A stretch of 17,423 nt of DNA, from positions 1 to 17,423 of the forward strand of contig JAGOBX010000016.1 of assembly GCA_017999075.1 (NCBI GenBank), written 5' to 3'. Positions 1 to 9,120 of this stretch are shown here, piece after piece (positions within the stretch are counted from its first letter, which is position 1; every line of letters starts with the position of its first letter). The notes beneath the pieces were generated by a model. That model made no database searches. It worked only from the letters and a program-made list of their open reading frames with translations, and was not told where the DNA came from. The translations under genes and the position numbers were made by a program. Origin of the DNA: Candidatus Babelota bacterium (GTDB taxonomy: Bacteria; JAGOBX01).

Positions 1-2126
1 CTATGGGCCATTTCACCGCAAATAGAAATTTCTTTATTAAGATTAATTGCTGTTTGTGTTATTTGATTTAAAGCTCTTAGTACTGAAGGGTGATGATGAG
101 AATATAAATGAGAAACTTTTTCATTTGTCCGGTCCACAGCAATCAGGTATTGTACAAAATCATTTGTTCCTATACTTGCGAAATCAGAAATTTTGAATAA
201 TTCTTCTAAAATAAGCATAACAGAAGGAACTTCAATCATAAATCCTATTTCAGGATTATTGTTAAATTTTATATTATTTTCGGCAAGTTCTGACATACAT
301 GAAGCTATAATTTTTTTTGATTCTATAAGTTCATCAAGAGAAGACAGCATAGGAAACATTATTTTTATTTTTGAATTATACCCTGCACGAAGTATTGCCT
401 TTATCTGTTGAGAAAATATTTCTTTATATATCAATGAAAATCTTATGGACCTTAATCCTAAAAAAGGATTTTTTTCTTTGCTTGAATTGTGAAAATAAGA
501 TAAAAGTTTATCTCCTCCTATATCAAGTGTTCTGAATGTAATTGGTTTTCCAGGCATGTATTCTATTAATTTTTTATAAATAAAAAATTGTTCTTCTTCG
601 GATGGAAATGAATCTCTTATTAAAAATGGGAATTCTGTCCTGTATAACCCCACTCCTTCTGATTGAAGTTGCTTTGCTATATTTATTTCTGATAAAAGGT
701 TTATGTTTGAAAATATATGAATCCTCATCTTGTCTTTAGAAAAAGTTTCAGGAAATACTGGTGTTTGTAAAATATTTTTTTGAGATTTATTTTTTTCTTG
801 AAACAATTTAACTACATCTTTATCAGGGGTTATATAAATATTTCCGATTTCTGCGTCAATGATAATATCGGTATTATCAGGCAGAGTTAATAATTCTTTA
901 GTATTTGAAATAACCATTGGTATTTGCAGTGAAGAAGCTAATATTGAAAGATGGGACATAATTCCTCCTGATATAAGAATTATGCCTTGAACTTTTTCAG
1001 ACCAAAACTTTATGATATCTGACGGGACAAGTTCGTCTGCTAATATAATTTTTTTAGAATAATTTTGCGAATTTTCTGTTTCTTTCACAAGATTATTCAA
1101 AAGACGGTAAATTAAATCTTTTATGTCTGCGATTTTTTCTTTTATAAGTGGATTTTTATTTTTTGAAAATATTTTTATATATTCATTTCCAACGCGTATA
1201 ATAGCGTTTGAGGCGTTAAAACCCCCATTAATTAAATGTCTCATTTTTCCGGTAAAATTTTTGTCTTTTAAAATCAATAAATGGGCAGTAAATATTAATG
1301 AAACTGTATCGTCAAGCATTTTATTGACCTGAAATTGAAGTTCTGTAAGTTGTTTTTCTGTTTCTTCAACGGCATTTTCAAATTTTTTTATATCGTAATA
1401 ATCTGTAAATTTATTTTCATTCATTAAAATTTCATTAATGTTACGATTAATAAAAATTGATTTTGCATACGCATAACCGCTTGATGCTATATCGCATTTT
1501 ATAATTTTTAAATTAATAAAATTATTGTATTTGAAATTATTTTTTTGAGAATTTAAGTTTGTTTTTTTTTCTTTATTGTTTATTAAAAGCAATCTTGCAG
1601 TATCTATAGTCGCGGCTAATTGTGATGAAATTGCTTTTAAAGAAATAATATCATTTTCATTGAAAATATTTGCTCCTTTCCTTTGAAGGGTTATTATGCC
1701 TATATTAGAATTGCCTCTGTATATTGGCGTGGTTAAATATGCTTTGAATTTTTCTTCATTGATTCCTTCTATAGGTTTGAAATAAGAACTTTTTTCTGCG
1801 TCTGCTTCACATATAGTTTGTTTAAACTTGAATGCAGCTCCGGCTATCCCTTCGCCGGGTTTAAGTTTTATGTTATTTATTGCGGATACTGATAAACCTT
1901 TAGTTGCTTTTAAAATTAATTCATCAGTGTCATCGTTGTATAAATATATTGAACATACATCAGATTGAATATGCTCTGAAATTAAATTTACAATTTTTAA
2001 CAATAAATTATCAACATCATTGACCCCATCAAATAAATTTGTCAATTCGCTGATATCATAAAGCATTTTTATATGATTGGAAACTATAGGATTCGATGAA
2101 ATTATTTTTTCCGGAAATGTGTTCAT
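1..2126 (-). CDS. ptsP: Phosphoenolpyruvate-protein phosphotransferase with N-terminal GAF domain (PtsP / EI-Ntr type), 3' end cut by window edge
   Basis: This gene encodes an Enzyme I-family protein that takes phosphate from PEP onto a histidine and passes it to an HPr/NPr-type carrier. 708 residues are visible and roughly 40-60 C-terminal ones lie beyond the edge. Residues about 20-165 read as a GAF sensor domain, which separates PtsP from sugar PtsI. The EI-type domains follow: a carrier-binding helical region with FTAHLLILKD, the phospho-His motif GGIMSHLSILA (His392), GVGLYRTEF (Arg496), RTLDIGGDK (from Arg532), a GTNDFVQY motif, and CGEMA with the active-site Cys703. The ATG at 2124-2126 is the only reasonable start because an in-frame stop lies two codons upstream. 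No Shine-Dalgarno sequence precedes it. One oddity is that the Arg normally six residues after the phospho-His is Ser398. The GAF domain suggests small-molecule control and a regulatory rather than sugar-uptake role, but no PTS partner gene is visible. Confidence 0.93.
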   Translation of the reverse strand, partial: MNTFPEKIISSNPIVSNHIKMLYDISELTNLFDGVNDVDNLLLKIVNLISEHIQSDVCSIYLYNDDTDELILKATKGLSVSAINNIKLKPGEGIAGAAFKFKQTICEADAEKSSYFKPIEGINEEKFKAYLTTPIYRGNSNIGIITLQRKGANIFNENDIISLKAISSQLAATIDTARLLLINNKEKKTNLNSQKNNFKYNNFINLKIIKCDIASSGYAYAKSIFINRNINEILMNENKFTDYYDIKKFENAVEETEKQLTELQFQVNKMLDDTVSLIFTAHLLILKDKNFTGKMRHLINGGFNASNAIIRVGNEYIKIFSKNKNPLIKEKIADIKDLIYRLLNNLVKETENSQNYSKKIILADELVPSDIIKFWSEKVQGIILISGGIMSHLSILASSLQIPMVISNTKELLTLPDNTDIIIDAEIGNIYITPDKDVVKLFQEKNKSQKNILQTPVFPETFSKDKMRIHIFSNINLLSEINIAKQLQSEGVGLYRTEFPFLIRDSFPSEEEQFFIYKKLIEYMPGKPITFRTLDIGGDKLLSYFHNSSKEKNPFLGLRSIRFSLIYKEIFSQQIKAILRAGYNSKIKIMFPMLSSLDELIESKKIIASCMSELAENNIKFNNNPEIGFMIEVPSVMLILEELFKISDFASIGTNDFVQYLIAVDRTNEKVSHLYSHHHPSVLRALNQITQTAINLNKEISICGEMAH

Positions 2127-2185
2127 TATTTAAAAAAATATTTTATAAAATTCAGATACTACAAAAAATTATAATAAATATATAT

Positions 2186-2215
2186 ATTATAACAGATAAT
2201 TAATGTTTTTGTCAA
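2186..2215 (-). promoter_or_regulatory. Sigma70-type promoter of ptsP
   Basis: On the minus strand a perfect TTGACA (2215-2210) is followed after 18 bases by a perfect TATAAT (2191-2186). Transcription would start near 2179, giving a leader of about 50 bases before the ptsP ATG. The leader is almost entirely A and T and has no Shine-Dalgarno site. The promoter lies just downstream of the hppA terminator, so ptsP is transcribed separately from hppA. Confidence 0.8.
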
Positions 2216-2270
2216 TTCGCTTTTAAAAAAATATATACTTGTATTTTTTTAAAAGTTTTGTTTGCAGGCT

Positions 2271-2306
2271 TAAATAAAAAACCCGGAATTTTAAAAAATT
2301 CCGGGT
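2271..2306 (-). terminator. Rho-independent terminator of hppA
   Basis: A perfect 10-bp inverted repeat (ACCCGGAATT at 2281-2290 with AATTCCGGGT at 2297-2306) has a 6-base loop. Read on the minus strand it is followed by a T-run (complement of 2271-2280). It begins 24 bases beyond the hppA stop codon. The plus strand has no T-run after the stem, so it works in the minus direction only. Confidence 0.9.
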
Positions 2307-2329
2307 AAATAAAATTATTATTTATTTTA

Positions 2330-4588
2330 TTATTTTAGAAATGAGTTGATAAGATTTTGCACTATATCGCCGTGGGCAACAATAAAACCGGCAAATACAA
2401 CTGAAACCATTGACATTAATTTTAAAAGAATATTTAATGCCGGTCCTGAAGTGTCTTTAAAAGGATCTCCGACTGTATCTCCTATAACAGCTGCTGAGTG
2501 ATTAGGATTTTTTGAACCGTCAGAAAGTTTTTTTCCTCCAAGATTTCCTTCTTCAATATATTTTTTAGCATTGTCCCATGCGCCGCCTGAGTTATTTAAA
2601 AATACAGCTACTGAAAAACCGCACGCCAAACCGCCGGCTAATAATCCCATAACTCCTGGAACTCCGAGAAGCAAACCTGTTGCTACCGGAGCTGCAATGG
2701 CAAGCAATGAAGGTACAAGCATTTCTTTCTGAGCGCCTGCTGTGCTTATTTCAACGCATTTAGCATAATCTGGTTCTGTTTTACCTTCCATAATACCTTT
2801 CATTTCTCTGAATTGCCTTCTGACTTCTTCAACCATTTTACCTGCTGCTCTGCCAACAGCCTGCATAGTCATAGCGCAGAAAACGAATACCATCATAGCT
2901 CCAAGAAAAAGACCAATAAGCAATTTCGGGTTGAATAAGGTTATATCATAATATTTTATCCAGTCCTGCAGATACATTTTTGAAATTTCCATCCCTACCA
3001 TATTTGCTTTTTGAGCAAGGATATCGCTTGCTTCCAGTGTGGTCCTGCCTGCATGAACAAACGCTATTTTAATTTCTTCAATATAGGCTGCAAGAAGAGC
3101 CATTGCTGTTAAAGCAGCTGAACCTATTGCAAATCCTTTTCCTGTAGCAGCAGTTGTATTGCCTAATGCGTCCAACGCGTCTGTTCTTTTGCGGACTTCA
3201 GGTTTCTGATGAGTCATTTCCGCATTACCGCCTGCATTATCGGCTATAGGACCGTATGCATCTGTTGCTAAAGTTATTCCTAATGTGGACAACATTCCGA
3301 CAGAGGCAAAACTTATTCCGTATAATCCGAAATTCATTGCATTAGGTTCTCCGCTGAATCCGCCTGCAAACATATAACTTAATAAAATTGCCACACAAGT
3401 AATAATTACAGGCAATCCTGTTGAAAGCATTCCTGTAGCAATCCCTGCGATTATTACTGTTGCCGGGCCTGTTTTTGATTGTTCGGCAATATATTTCGTG
3501 GGTTTATATTCTTGGGAAGTATAATATTCTGTAACTTTACCAATTAACCATCCTGCTATTAAACCTGAAATAACTGAAATGAATAATCCGTTGTGCCTTC
3601 CTTGAAATGAATCTTTGAAAAGATAAAGAACACCCCAAGAAGCTATTAAAGTTAAAAATGTGCTTGCGTTTATACCTCTGCCTAAAGCTTTAAGCAATTC
3701 GCCTTGATTTGCATTTTCTCCGGAACGAACCATATAAATTCCAAGTATAGAAAATATAACTCCGATCCCTGCTATAACCATAGGAGCTATTACTCCGCCC
3801 AATCCGTATCCTGCTGCAACGCCAAGCGCTGCAGTGGCAAGAATTGAACCTGCGTATGATTCGTATAAATCAGCGCCCATTCCTGCAACATCTCCGACAT
3901 TATCTCCGACGTTATCCGCTATAGTAGCTGGATTGCGCGGATCGTCTTCAGGAATACCGGCTTCAACTTTACCTACCAGATCAGCTCCAACATCAGCGGC
4001 TTTAGTGAATATTCCTCCTCCGACTCTGGCGAATAAGGCCTGTAAAGAAGCTCCCATTCCAAAAGTGAGCATAGTAGTAGTAATAATAGCTAACTGATCC
4101 GGACTTCCCGGAATGAATTTTTTAAGTATAACAAACCATAAGGAAATATCCAGAAGAGCCAATCCTACAACTACAAGTCCCATTACTGCGCCGGAACGGA
4201 ACGCAACCTGTAATCCTCTGTTTAATGATGCTTTTGCTCCTGCTGCAGTGCGGTTTGAAGCGTATGTAGCTGTCCTCATACCGCAATAACCTGCTAGCCC
4301 TGAGAAAAAACCTCCTGTTATGAAGGCAAAAGGAACCCATGTGTTTTGAGTATGAAGAACATATGCCATAATTGAAAAAAGTATAAATACAATAATAAAT
4401 ACTATTGCAACGGTTGTATACTGTCTTTTCAAATATGCCATTGCGCCGCGTTGAACGTATCCTGCGATTTTCTGCATGTTTTCGTCGCCGGGATCTGATT
4501 TCTTCATGGTTATAAAGAAAATATAGGCAAAGATCAATGCCAATACAGATCCTAACGGCGCTAATACAAATAAATATTTTAATTCCAT
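2330..4588 (-). CDS. hppA: Membrane-integral ion-pumping pyrophosphatase, K+-dependent type
   Basis: This enzyme hydrolyses pyrophosphate in the cytoplasm and uses the energy to pump H+ or Na+ out across the membrane, as a multi-helix (about 16 TM) protein. Its 752 residues are somewhat longer than many bacterial members. The substrate-site signature DVGADLVGK is at 199-207, followed by the acidic [11 protein letters not shown] cluster around 223-233, then [10 protein letters not shown] and a C-terminal [11 protein letters not shown] motif. In [10 protein letters not shown] (476-485) the two positions that separate the subfamilies are Ala480 and Gly483, which indicates a K+-dependent enzyme; K+-independent enzymes carry Lys and Thr there. 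Glu243 sits in GADLYESY, the gate region used to discuss Na+ versus H+ specificity. The pumped ion cannot be settled by eye. Start codon, SD, promoter and terminator are all well formed, so the gene is monocistronic. Confidence 0.97.
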   Translation of the reverse strand: MELKYLFVLAPLGSVLALIFAYIFFITMKKSDPGDENMQKIAGYVQRGAMAYLKRQYTTVAIVFIIVFILFSIMAYVLHTQNTWVPFAFITGGFFSGLAGYCGMRTATYASNRTAAGAKASLNRGLQVAFRSGAVMGLVVVGLALLDISLWFVILKKFIPGSPDQLAIITTTMLTFGMGASLQALFARVGGGIFTKAADVGADLVGKVEAGIPEDDPRNPATIADNVGDNVGDVAGMGADLYESYAGSILATAALGVAAGYGLGGVIAPMVIAGIGVIFSILGIYMVRSGENANQGELLKALGRGINASTFLTLIASWGVLYLFKDSFQGRHNGLFISVISGLIAGWLIGKVTEYYTSQEYKPTKYIAEQSKTGPATVIIAGIATGMLSTGLPVIITCVAILLSYMFAGGFSGEPNAMNFGLYGISFASVGMLSTLGITLATDAYGPIADNAGGNAEMTHQKPEVRKRTDALDALGNTTAATGKGFAIGSAALTAMALLAAYIEEIKIAFVHAGRTTLEASDILAQKANMVGMEISKMYLQDWIKYYDITLFNPKLLIGLFLGAMMVFVFCAMTMQAVGRAAGKMVEEVRRQFREMKGIMEGKTEPDYAKCVEISTAGAQKEMLVPSLLAIAAPVATGLLLGVPGVMGLLAGGLACGFSVAVFLNNSGGAWDNAKKYIEEGNLGGKKLSDGSKNPNHSAAVIGDTVGDPFKDTSGPALNILLKLMSMVSVVFAGFIVAHGDIVQNLINSFLK

Positions 4589-4594
4589 TAATAT

Positions 4595-4600
4595 CCTCCT
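4595..4600 (-). promoter_or_regulatory. Strong Shine-Dalgarno site of hppA
   Basis: The minus strand reads AGGAGG (4600-4595) with 6 bases before the ATG at 4588-4586. This fixes the hppA start, and it is one of the strongest ribosome-binding sites in the window. Confidence 0.85.
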
Positions 4601-4625
4601 AAAATTTTTATAAAAATTTATAATT

Positions 4626-4653
4626 ATTATACTTTTAAAATTTCTAAAGTCAA
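4626..4653 (-). promoter_or_regulatory. Sigma70-type promoter of hppA
   Basis: On the minus strand TTGACT (4653-4648) and a perfect TATAAT (4631-4626) are separated by 16 bases. This is upstream of the hppA SD and ATG, with a leader of about 30 bases. It lies in the 232-bp divergent region shared with truB. Confidence 0.7.
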
Positions 4654-4696
4654 GCTTATTTTTTTATATTAAATTGAGGTTTTTATAAATTTAATC

Positions 4697-4724
4697 TTGT
4701 AATTTTTATTGTTTAATTTATATT
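4697..4724 (+). promoter_or_regulatory. Possible promoter of the truB operon
   Basis: TTGTAA (4697-4702) and TATATT (4719-4724) with a 16-base spacer are the best plus-strand pair found between hppA and truB. Each hexamer deviates from consensus, and the AT-rich surroundings make chance matches likely, so this is weak. A promoter is expected here because the neighbouring gene is divergent. Confidence 0.3.
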
Positions 4725-4820
4725 AAATTCAGAAATCTATAAATTTGTATTTTGGGAATTTATATGATTTGGAACTGAAAATTCAAATAAAATTATTTAG
4801 TATTTAAGCGGAATATTATT

Positions 4821-5711
4821 ATGCAAGACGGTTGTTTTATTGTTAACAAACAGGAAGGTTATACATCGTTTGATGTAGTAAATGAAATTAAAAAAAAATT
4901 TAAGTTGAAAAAAGCAGGACATACCGGAACCCTTGATGTAATGGCTACTGGAGTGCTTGTGGTATGTATAAATAACGCTACGCGCCTTGTTGAATATTTA
5001 ATGGAAAATGATAAAGATTATTTTGTTAAATTAAGATTAGGTTATAATTCTGATACCCTTGACAGGACAGGGAATATAGAAAAAACCGGATTACCAGAAA
5101 ATTTAACGGATATAATAATTAAGAAAACAATATTATCGTTTATTGGAAAACAAGAACAAATTCCGCCTATGTATTCTGCTAAAAAAAAAAATGGAAAACG
5201 ATTATATTCTCTTGCAAGAAAAGGTATAACAGTAGAACGTGAACCGCAGACAATAAATATAAAGTTTATTCAGATAGAAAAAATTGAAAGAGAAAATGAT
5301 TATATTGATGTTGATTTTTTTACGACTGTAACTAAAGGCGCGTATATAAGGACATTATGCGATGATATAGCTAAAAAAATGGGAACGTCAGGTATTATGC
5401 AGGAGTTGAATAGAACCAGAGTAGGAAAGTTTGAAATTTGTAAATCAAAAAAAATCGCTGAATTATCAGATAATGATTTAATAGATATGGAATCTGTTTC
5501 AGATATGCCTTTAATAGAAGTTCCTTTAGCCGCAGTTCCGCGTTTTATGAACGGCAACCGATTGAGTTATATTGAATTGAACAATAATGATTACTCGGAA
5601 TTTTTAAATAAGACAGTATTGGTAAAAAGTAAAGGCGATATAATTATGGGAGTTGCAAAAATCACCAATAACCAGCAAAGCATAATCGAACCGCAAAAGG
5701 TGTTTAAATAA
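4821..5711 (+). CDS. truB: tRNA pseudouridine-55 synthase
   Basis: TruB isomerises U55 to pseudouridine in the T-loop of tRNAs. The 296-residue length is normal. The N-terminus carries the KQEGYTSFD motif and GHTGTLD with the catalytic Asp39; the usual Pro after this Asp is Val40. GAYIRTLCDDIAKKMG is the conserved later motif. The last 60 or so residues look like the small C-terminal RNA-binding (PUA/TruB_C-like) domain, ending in IEPQKVF. The ribosome-binding site is poor (GCGGA-like, about 10 bases upstream). It is the first gene of truB-ribF-rpsO-pnp, and its stop codon is three bases from the ribF ATG. Confidence 0.95.
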   Translation: MQDGCFIVNKQEGYTSFDVVNEIKKKFKLKKAGHTGTLDVMATGVLVVCINNATRLVEYLMENDKDYFVKLRLGYNSDTLDRTGNIEKTGLPENLTDIIIKKTILSFIGKQEQIPPMYSAKKKNGKRLYSLARKGITVEREPQTINIKFIQIEKIERENDYIDVDFFTTVTKGAYIRTLCDDIAKKMGTSGIMQELNRTRVGKFEICKSKKIAELSDNDLIDMESVSDMPLIEVPLAAVPRFMNGNRLSYIELNNNDYSEFLNKTVLVKSKGDIIMGVAKITNNQQSIIEPQKVFK

Positions 5712-5714
5712 AAT

Positions 5715-6620
5715 ATGAAGATTTTTGAAACTCTGAAAAATTTAGAAATTGAAAATAAAACAGCGGTTACAATTGGAGTTTTTGATGGAATTCATCTTGG
5801 ACATCAGGAATTATTGAAAAAAGTGGTGGAGATATCATTTGCGGCAAAATGTAAACCTGCTGTAATAACTTTTCAAACCAATCCTAAACTGTTGTTTAAT
5901 AATCACAATAATTTATATTCGGGGCAATTAATATCTTTTCAAAATAAAAAGAAAATGCTGGAAAAAATCGGAATAGAATATTTGATTAATTTTAAAAGTG
6001 ATGAACCTATATTTGAATATTCAGCCGAGAGTTTTATTTCAGAAATTTTAATTAAAACACTTAAAACAGAATTTATAGTTATAGGCTATGATTTTAGATT
6101 CGGTAAAGAAAAAAAAGGAAACAATGAGTTGCTGACTAAATATTTTAAAGAAAATGTTATTAATGTCAAAAAAATTGTTTTAAACGGAAAAACAGTTTCT
6201 TCTTCAAATATAAAAAAGTGTTTAATTAATAATAATATAAGTTTTGCCAATCAGATGCTGGGTTATAAATATGGATTTTCAGGTATTGTAAAAAAAGGTA
6301 AAAGACTTGGAAGAACCATAGGTTTTCCTACAATAAATATAGACTATCCTGAAAATATTATTCAACTGTCAGGGGTTTATGAAAGTTCTATAATAATCAG
6401 AGGCAAATTATATAAAAGCATATCGCATATCGGAGAAATCCCGACATTTAATGAATCCAAAAAAGTTATTGAAACTTTTGTGATGGATTTTAATGAAACA
6501 GTTTATGATGAAAAAGTTACTGTGTTTCCTGAAAGGTTTATAAGAAAAATAATAAAATTTAATTCTATTGACGAATTAAAAAAACAAATTATAATAGATG
6601 TCAATATAATTAAAAATTAA
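5715..6620 (+). CDS. ribF: Bifunctional riboflavin kinase / FAD synthetase
   Basis: RibF phosphorylates riboflavin to FMN and adenylylates FMN to FAD in the cytoplasm. Residues 1-185 form the FAD synthetase half, a nucleotidyltransferase fold with GVFDGIHLGH (HxGH at 27-30), GYDFRFG and the SSSNIKK motif. The C-terminal half is the riboflavin kinase, marked by GFPTIN at 203-208 and the HIGEIPTF and ETFVMDF segments. At 301 residues it is full length. The start ATG is three bases after the truB stop, with AAGGTG inside the end of truB about 12 bases upstream as the likely SD, consistent with coupled translation. Confidence 0.95.
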   Translation: MKIFETLKNLEIENKTAVTIGVFDGIHLGHQELLKKVVEISFAAKCKPAVITFQTNPKLLFNNHNNLYSGQLISFQNKKKMLEKIGIEYLINFKSDEPIFEYSAESFISEILIKTLKTEFIVIGYDFRFGKEKKGNNELLTKYFKENVINVKKIVLNGKTVSSSNIKKCLINNNISFANQMLGYKYGFSGIVKKGKRLGRTIGFPTINIDYPENIIQLSGVYESSIIIRGKLYKSISHIGEIPTFNESKKVIETFVMDFNETVYDEKVTVFPERFIRKIIKFNSIDELKKQIIIDVNIIKN

Positions 6621-6659
6621 ATGTATATTTAGAGACACTTTGGAGGTGTGATTACTAAA

Positions 6660-6929
6660 ATGGTTTTGACAGTCGATGGAAAAAGAAAGGTGATAACTTC
6701 ATATCAGAAACATGAAAAAGATACGGGGTCGCCGGAAGTTCAAATAGCTATTCTGACATCAAGAATCAACTATTTGACAGAGCATTTAAAAGCTCATAGC
6801 AAGGATTTTCATTCGAGGCGCGGGCTTTTAAAATTAGTTGGTAAACGGAGAAAATTGTTGGATTATTTAAAGAAAAAAAATAACGCAAGTTATCATGAGT
6901 TAATATCAAAACTTAATATAAGAAAATAG
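6660..6929 (+). CDS. rpsO: 30S ribosomal protein S15
   Basis: S15 binds the central domain of 16S rRNA early in small-subunit assembly. Starting at the ATG at 6660 gives 89 residues, the usual S15 length, beginning [11 protein letters not shown]. The hallmark segments [28 protein letters not shown] and KRRKLLDYL are all present. A GTG at 6648 would add MITK, but it lies one base from the GGAGG (6642-6646) and so is too close. The ATG at 6660 is 12 bases from GGAGGT, long but acceptable. The gene starts 39 bases after ribF and sits immediately before pnp, the classic rpsO-pnp arrangement. Confidence 0.97.
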   Translation: MVLTVDGKRKVITSYQKHEKDTGSPEVQIAILTSRINYLTEHLKAHSKDFHSRRGLLKLVGKRRKLLDYLKKKNNASYHELISKLNIRK

Positions 6930-6953
6930 TTTTAATTAACCCAACACCTATCC

Positions 6954-6982
6954 CCTCCCACACATAAATTTTATTTAGGAGG
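6954..6982 (+). promoter_or_regulatory. Predicted hairpin that can cover the pnp Shine-Dalgarno site
   Basis: CCTCC (6954-6958) is complementary to GGAGG (6978-6982), the pnp ribosome-binding site. Inside it TAAAT (6965-6969) pairs with ATTTA (6973-6977) around a TTT loop, leaving CACACA as a one-sided bulge. The stretch at 6938-6964 contains no G and is unusually C-rich for this sequence. The pairing is seen directly. A regulatory role is inferred, in keeping with the known autocontrol of pnp leaders in other bacteria. A C-rich, G-free stretch could instead be a Rho loading site. Confidence 0.45.
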
Positions 6983-6993
6983 TTTATATAATT

Positions 6994-9081
6994 ATGTATA
7001 ATCCAATTATTGTAGAAAAAGAAATAGCCGGCAAGAAAATTACAATTGAAACCGGCAGAATGGCTAAACAAGCGCATGGGTCAGTATTAATAACCTGTGG
7101 AGGAACTTCGGTTTTATCAACAGTATGTTATATGTCAAGCGAAGACGATGCTGTACGTGATTTCTTCCCGTTAACTGTAAATTATATTGAAAAATATTAT
7201 GCGGCAGGTAAATTTCCCGGGGGGTTTTTAAAACGTGAAGGAAAAGTCTCAGATAGAGAAACTTTAATAGCTCGTTTAACAGACAGGCCGATGAGACCTT
7301 TGTTTCCTAAATCATTTAAATCAGAAGTTCAGATAGTTTCGACAGTTATTTCAAGTGACTCGGAAAATTCAGGAGATATTTTATCAATGATAGGTTCTTC
7401 CGCGGCAGTGTGTATATCTGAAATTCCGTTTAACGGACCTGTAGGCGCTGTAAAGATAGGAAGAATAAACGGTGAATTTATAATTAATCCGACAGCTGAA
7501 TTATTGGAAAAAAGCGATTTTGAAATTATTGTTGCCGGAACAAGCGATGCAATAATGATGGTTGAAGGAGTGGCCAAAATAGTTCCTGAAGAAGACCTTG
7601 TTGCTGCACTTGAATATGCTCATAAATGTATTAAACTTATAGTTGAAATGCAGAATGAACTGGTTTCAAAATGCGGTAAACCAAAACTTGCGCTTACTGA
7701 AACCGCGATCCCAGCTGATTTTGAAAAAGAAGTCAGAGAATTTTTAGGGGCTGGAATGGAACCAGCGCTTTTTATAAAAGCAAAAAAAGAAAGAGCTAAG
7801 GCTCTCGGAGAATTGATGAGAGGCGCAAAAGAAAAATTTGCTGATAAGATTGCTGCAGATTCGAATTATAATAAATTTATAATGATACTTTTTGAAGAAA
7901 TGGAATATGAAATATTGCGTGGAGCAATATTAAATCGAGGGCAACGCGTTGACGGCCGTGGATTAACAGATATACGTCCTATAACCAGTGAAGTTTCTGT
8001 ATTGAAAAATACCCATGGTTCTGCGTTGTTTACACGCGGTGAAACTCAGAGTTTGGGTATTGTAACTTTAGGAACATCTCAGGATATGCAGAACTTTGAT
8101 ACTATAGAAGGATCAGGCAGCGAACGGTTTACTTTACATTATAATTTCCCTCCGTTTTCAGTAGGAGAAGTAAAAAGAATGGGGTCGCCAGGAAGACGTG
8201 AAATCGGTCATGGAAACCTTGCGAAAAGAGCTCTCGAAGGGGTTCTTCCGAGTATAGAAGAATTTCCTTATGCGATTAGAGTAGTTTCTGAAATTCTTGA
8301 ATCAAACGGTTCATCATCTCAAGCTTCAGTATGTTCAGGATGTTTATGCTTGATGGATGCCGGTGTTCCTATAAAAGCTCCAGTTGCAGGTATTGCAATG
8401 GGACTAATTAAAGAAGGGAATAATTATAAAGTTTTGTCAGATATACTTGGAGCTGAAGATCATCTCGGAGATATGGATTTTAAAATTGCCGGAACAGTTG
8501 ATGGAGTTACTGCAATACAGATGGATATAAAAATTGCAGGATTAACATTTGACATTATGAGGACAGCTTTAACTCAAGCTAAAGCAGGAAGGCTTCATAT
8601 AATAAATGAAATGAGCAAATGTCTTGCTAAACCTAAACCAGAACTTTCTCCTAATGCTCCGAAAATTACTCAGATGCAGATAGATATTGAAAAAATAAAA
8701 GATTTGATTGGCCCCGGAGGTAAAAATATAAGATCAATCACTGAAAAAACAGGTGTTAAAATTGATATACGTGAAGATGGAATGGTCAATATCGCCGGAA
8801 GCGATCAACAAAAAGTTCAGGATGCTATAAAACTGATTAAAGGAGCTATAAAAGACGTTGAAATTGGAGCTGTGTATGACGGTATTGCAAAACGTGTTGA
8901 AAATTTTGGGGTTTTTGTTGAAATTATGCCCGGATGCGAAGGATTGGTTCATGTATCAGAACTTCAGAATGGTTTTGTAAAAAATGCTGCAGATGTAGTT
9001 AAAGTTGGCGATGAAATGAAAGTTCGTCTTCTTGAAATAGACAGGCAGGGGAGATTAAACTTAAGTAAAAAACGGGTATAA
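6994..9081 (+). CDS. pnp: Polyribonucleotide nucleotidyltransferase (PNPase)
   Basis: PNPase is a trimeric 3'-to-5' phosphorolytic exoribonuclease of mRNA decay that can also add 3' tails. The 695 residues show the full domain order: first RNase PH-like core, helical linker, second RNase PH core, KH and S1. TDRPMRPLFP lies in the first core. The second core has GAEDHLGDMDFK with Asp489 and Asp495 matching the catalytic aspartates of the E. coli enzyme. The KH domain has the GPGG loop at 573-576, and the S1 domain begins near residue 624 with NFGVFVE and GLVHVSEL. The start ATG follows AGGAGG at 6977-6982 by 11 bases. It is the last gene of the operon, ending 39 bases before the terminator stem. 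Confidence 0.98.
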   Translation: MYNPIIVEKEIAGKKITIETGRMAKQAHGSVLITCGGTSVLSTVCYMSSEDDAVRDFFPLTVNYIEKYYAAGKFPGGFLKREGKVSDRETLIARLTDRPMRPLFPKSFKSEVQIVSTVISSDSENSGDILSMIGSSAAVCISEIPFNGPVGAVKIGRINGEFIINPTAELLEKSDFEIIVAGTSDAIMMVEGVAKIVPEEDLVAALEYAHKCIKLIVEMQNELVSKCGKPKLALTETAIPADFEKEVREFLGAGMEPALFIKAKKERAKALGELMRGAKEKFADKIAADSNYNKFIMILFEEMEYEILRGAILNRGQRVDGRGLTDIRPITSEVSVLKNTHGSALFTRGETQSLGIVTLGTSQDMQNFDTIEGSGSERFTLHYNFPPFSVGEVKRMGSPGRREIGHGNLAKRALEGVLPSIEEFPYAIRVVSEILESNGSSSQASVCSGCLCLMDAGVPIKAPVAGIAMGLIKEGNNYKVLSDILGAEDHLGDMDFKIAGTVDGVTAIQMDIKIAGLTFDIMRTALTQAKAGRLHIINEMSKCLAKPKPELSPNAPKITQMQIDIEKIKDLIGPGGKNIRSITEKTGVKIDIREDGMVNIAGSDQQKVQDAIKLIKGAIKDVEIGAVYDGIAKRVENFGVFVEIMPGCEGLVHVSELQNGFVKNAADVVKVGDEMKVRLLEIDRQGRLNLSKKRV

Positions 9082-9120
9082 ATTTTAATCTCTTTTTAAT
9101 AATAGTTTTTATTTTTCTGA

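Noticed and set aside
193-1332. Short plus-strand frames at 193-411 and 1123-1332
   Set aside because: Both lie opposite ptsP, whose motifs run unbroken from 2126 to the window edge on the minus strand.
3834-4097. 87-codon plus-strand frame inside hppA
   Set aside because: It lies opposite the highly conserved pyrophosphatase active-site segment, and its Ala/Pro/Ser-rich translation is a shadow of those Gly/Ala/Asp codons.
6648-6659. GTG at 6648 as the rpsO start
   Set aside because: It is one base after GGAGG, too close for initiation, and would add four residues before the standard S15 N-terminus. The ATG at 6660 gives the normal 89 residues.
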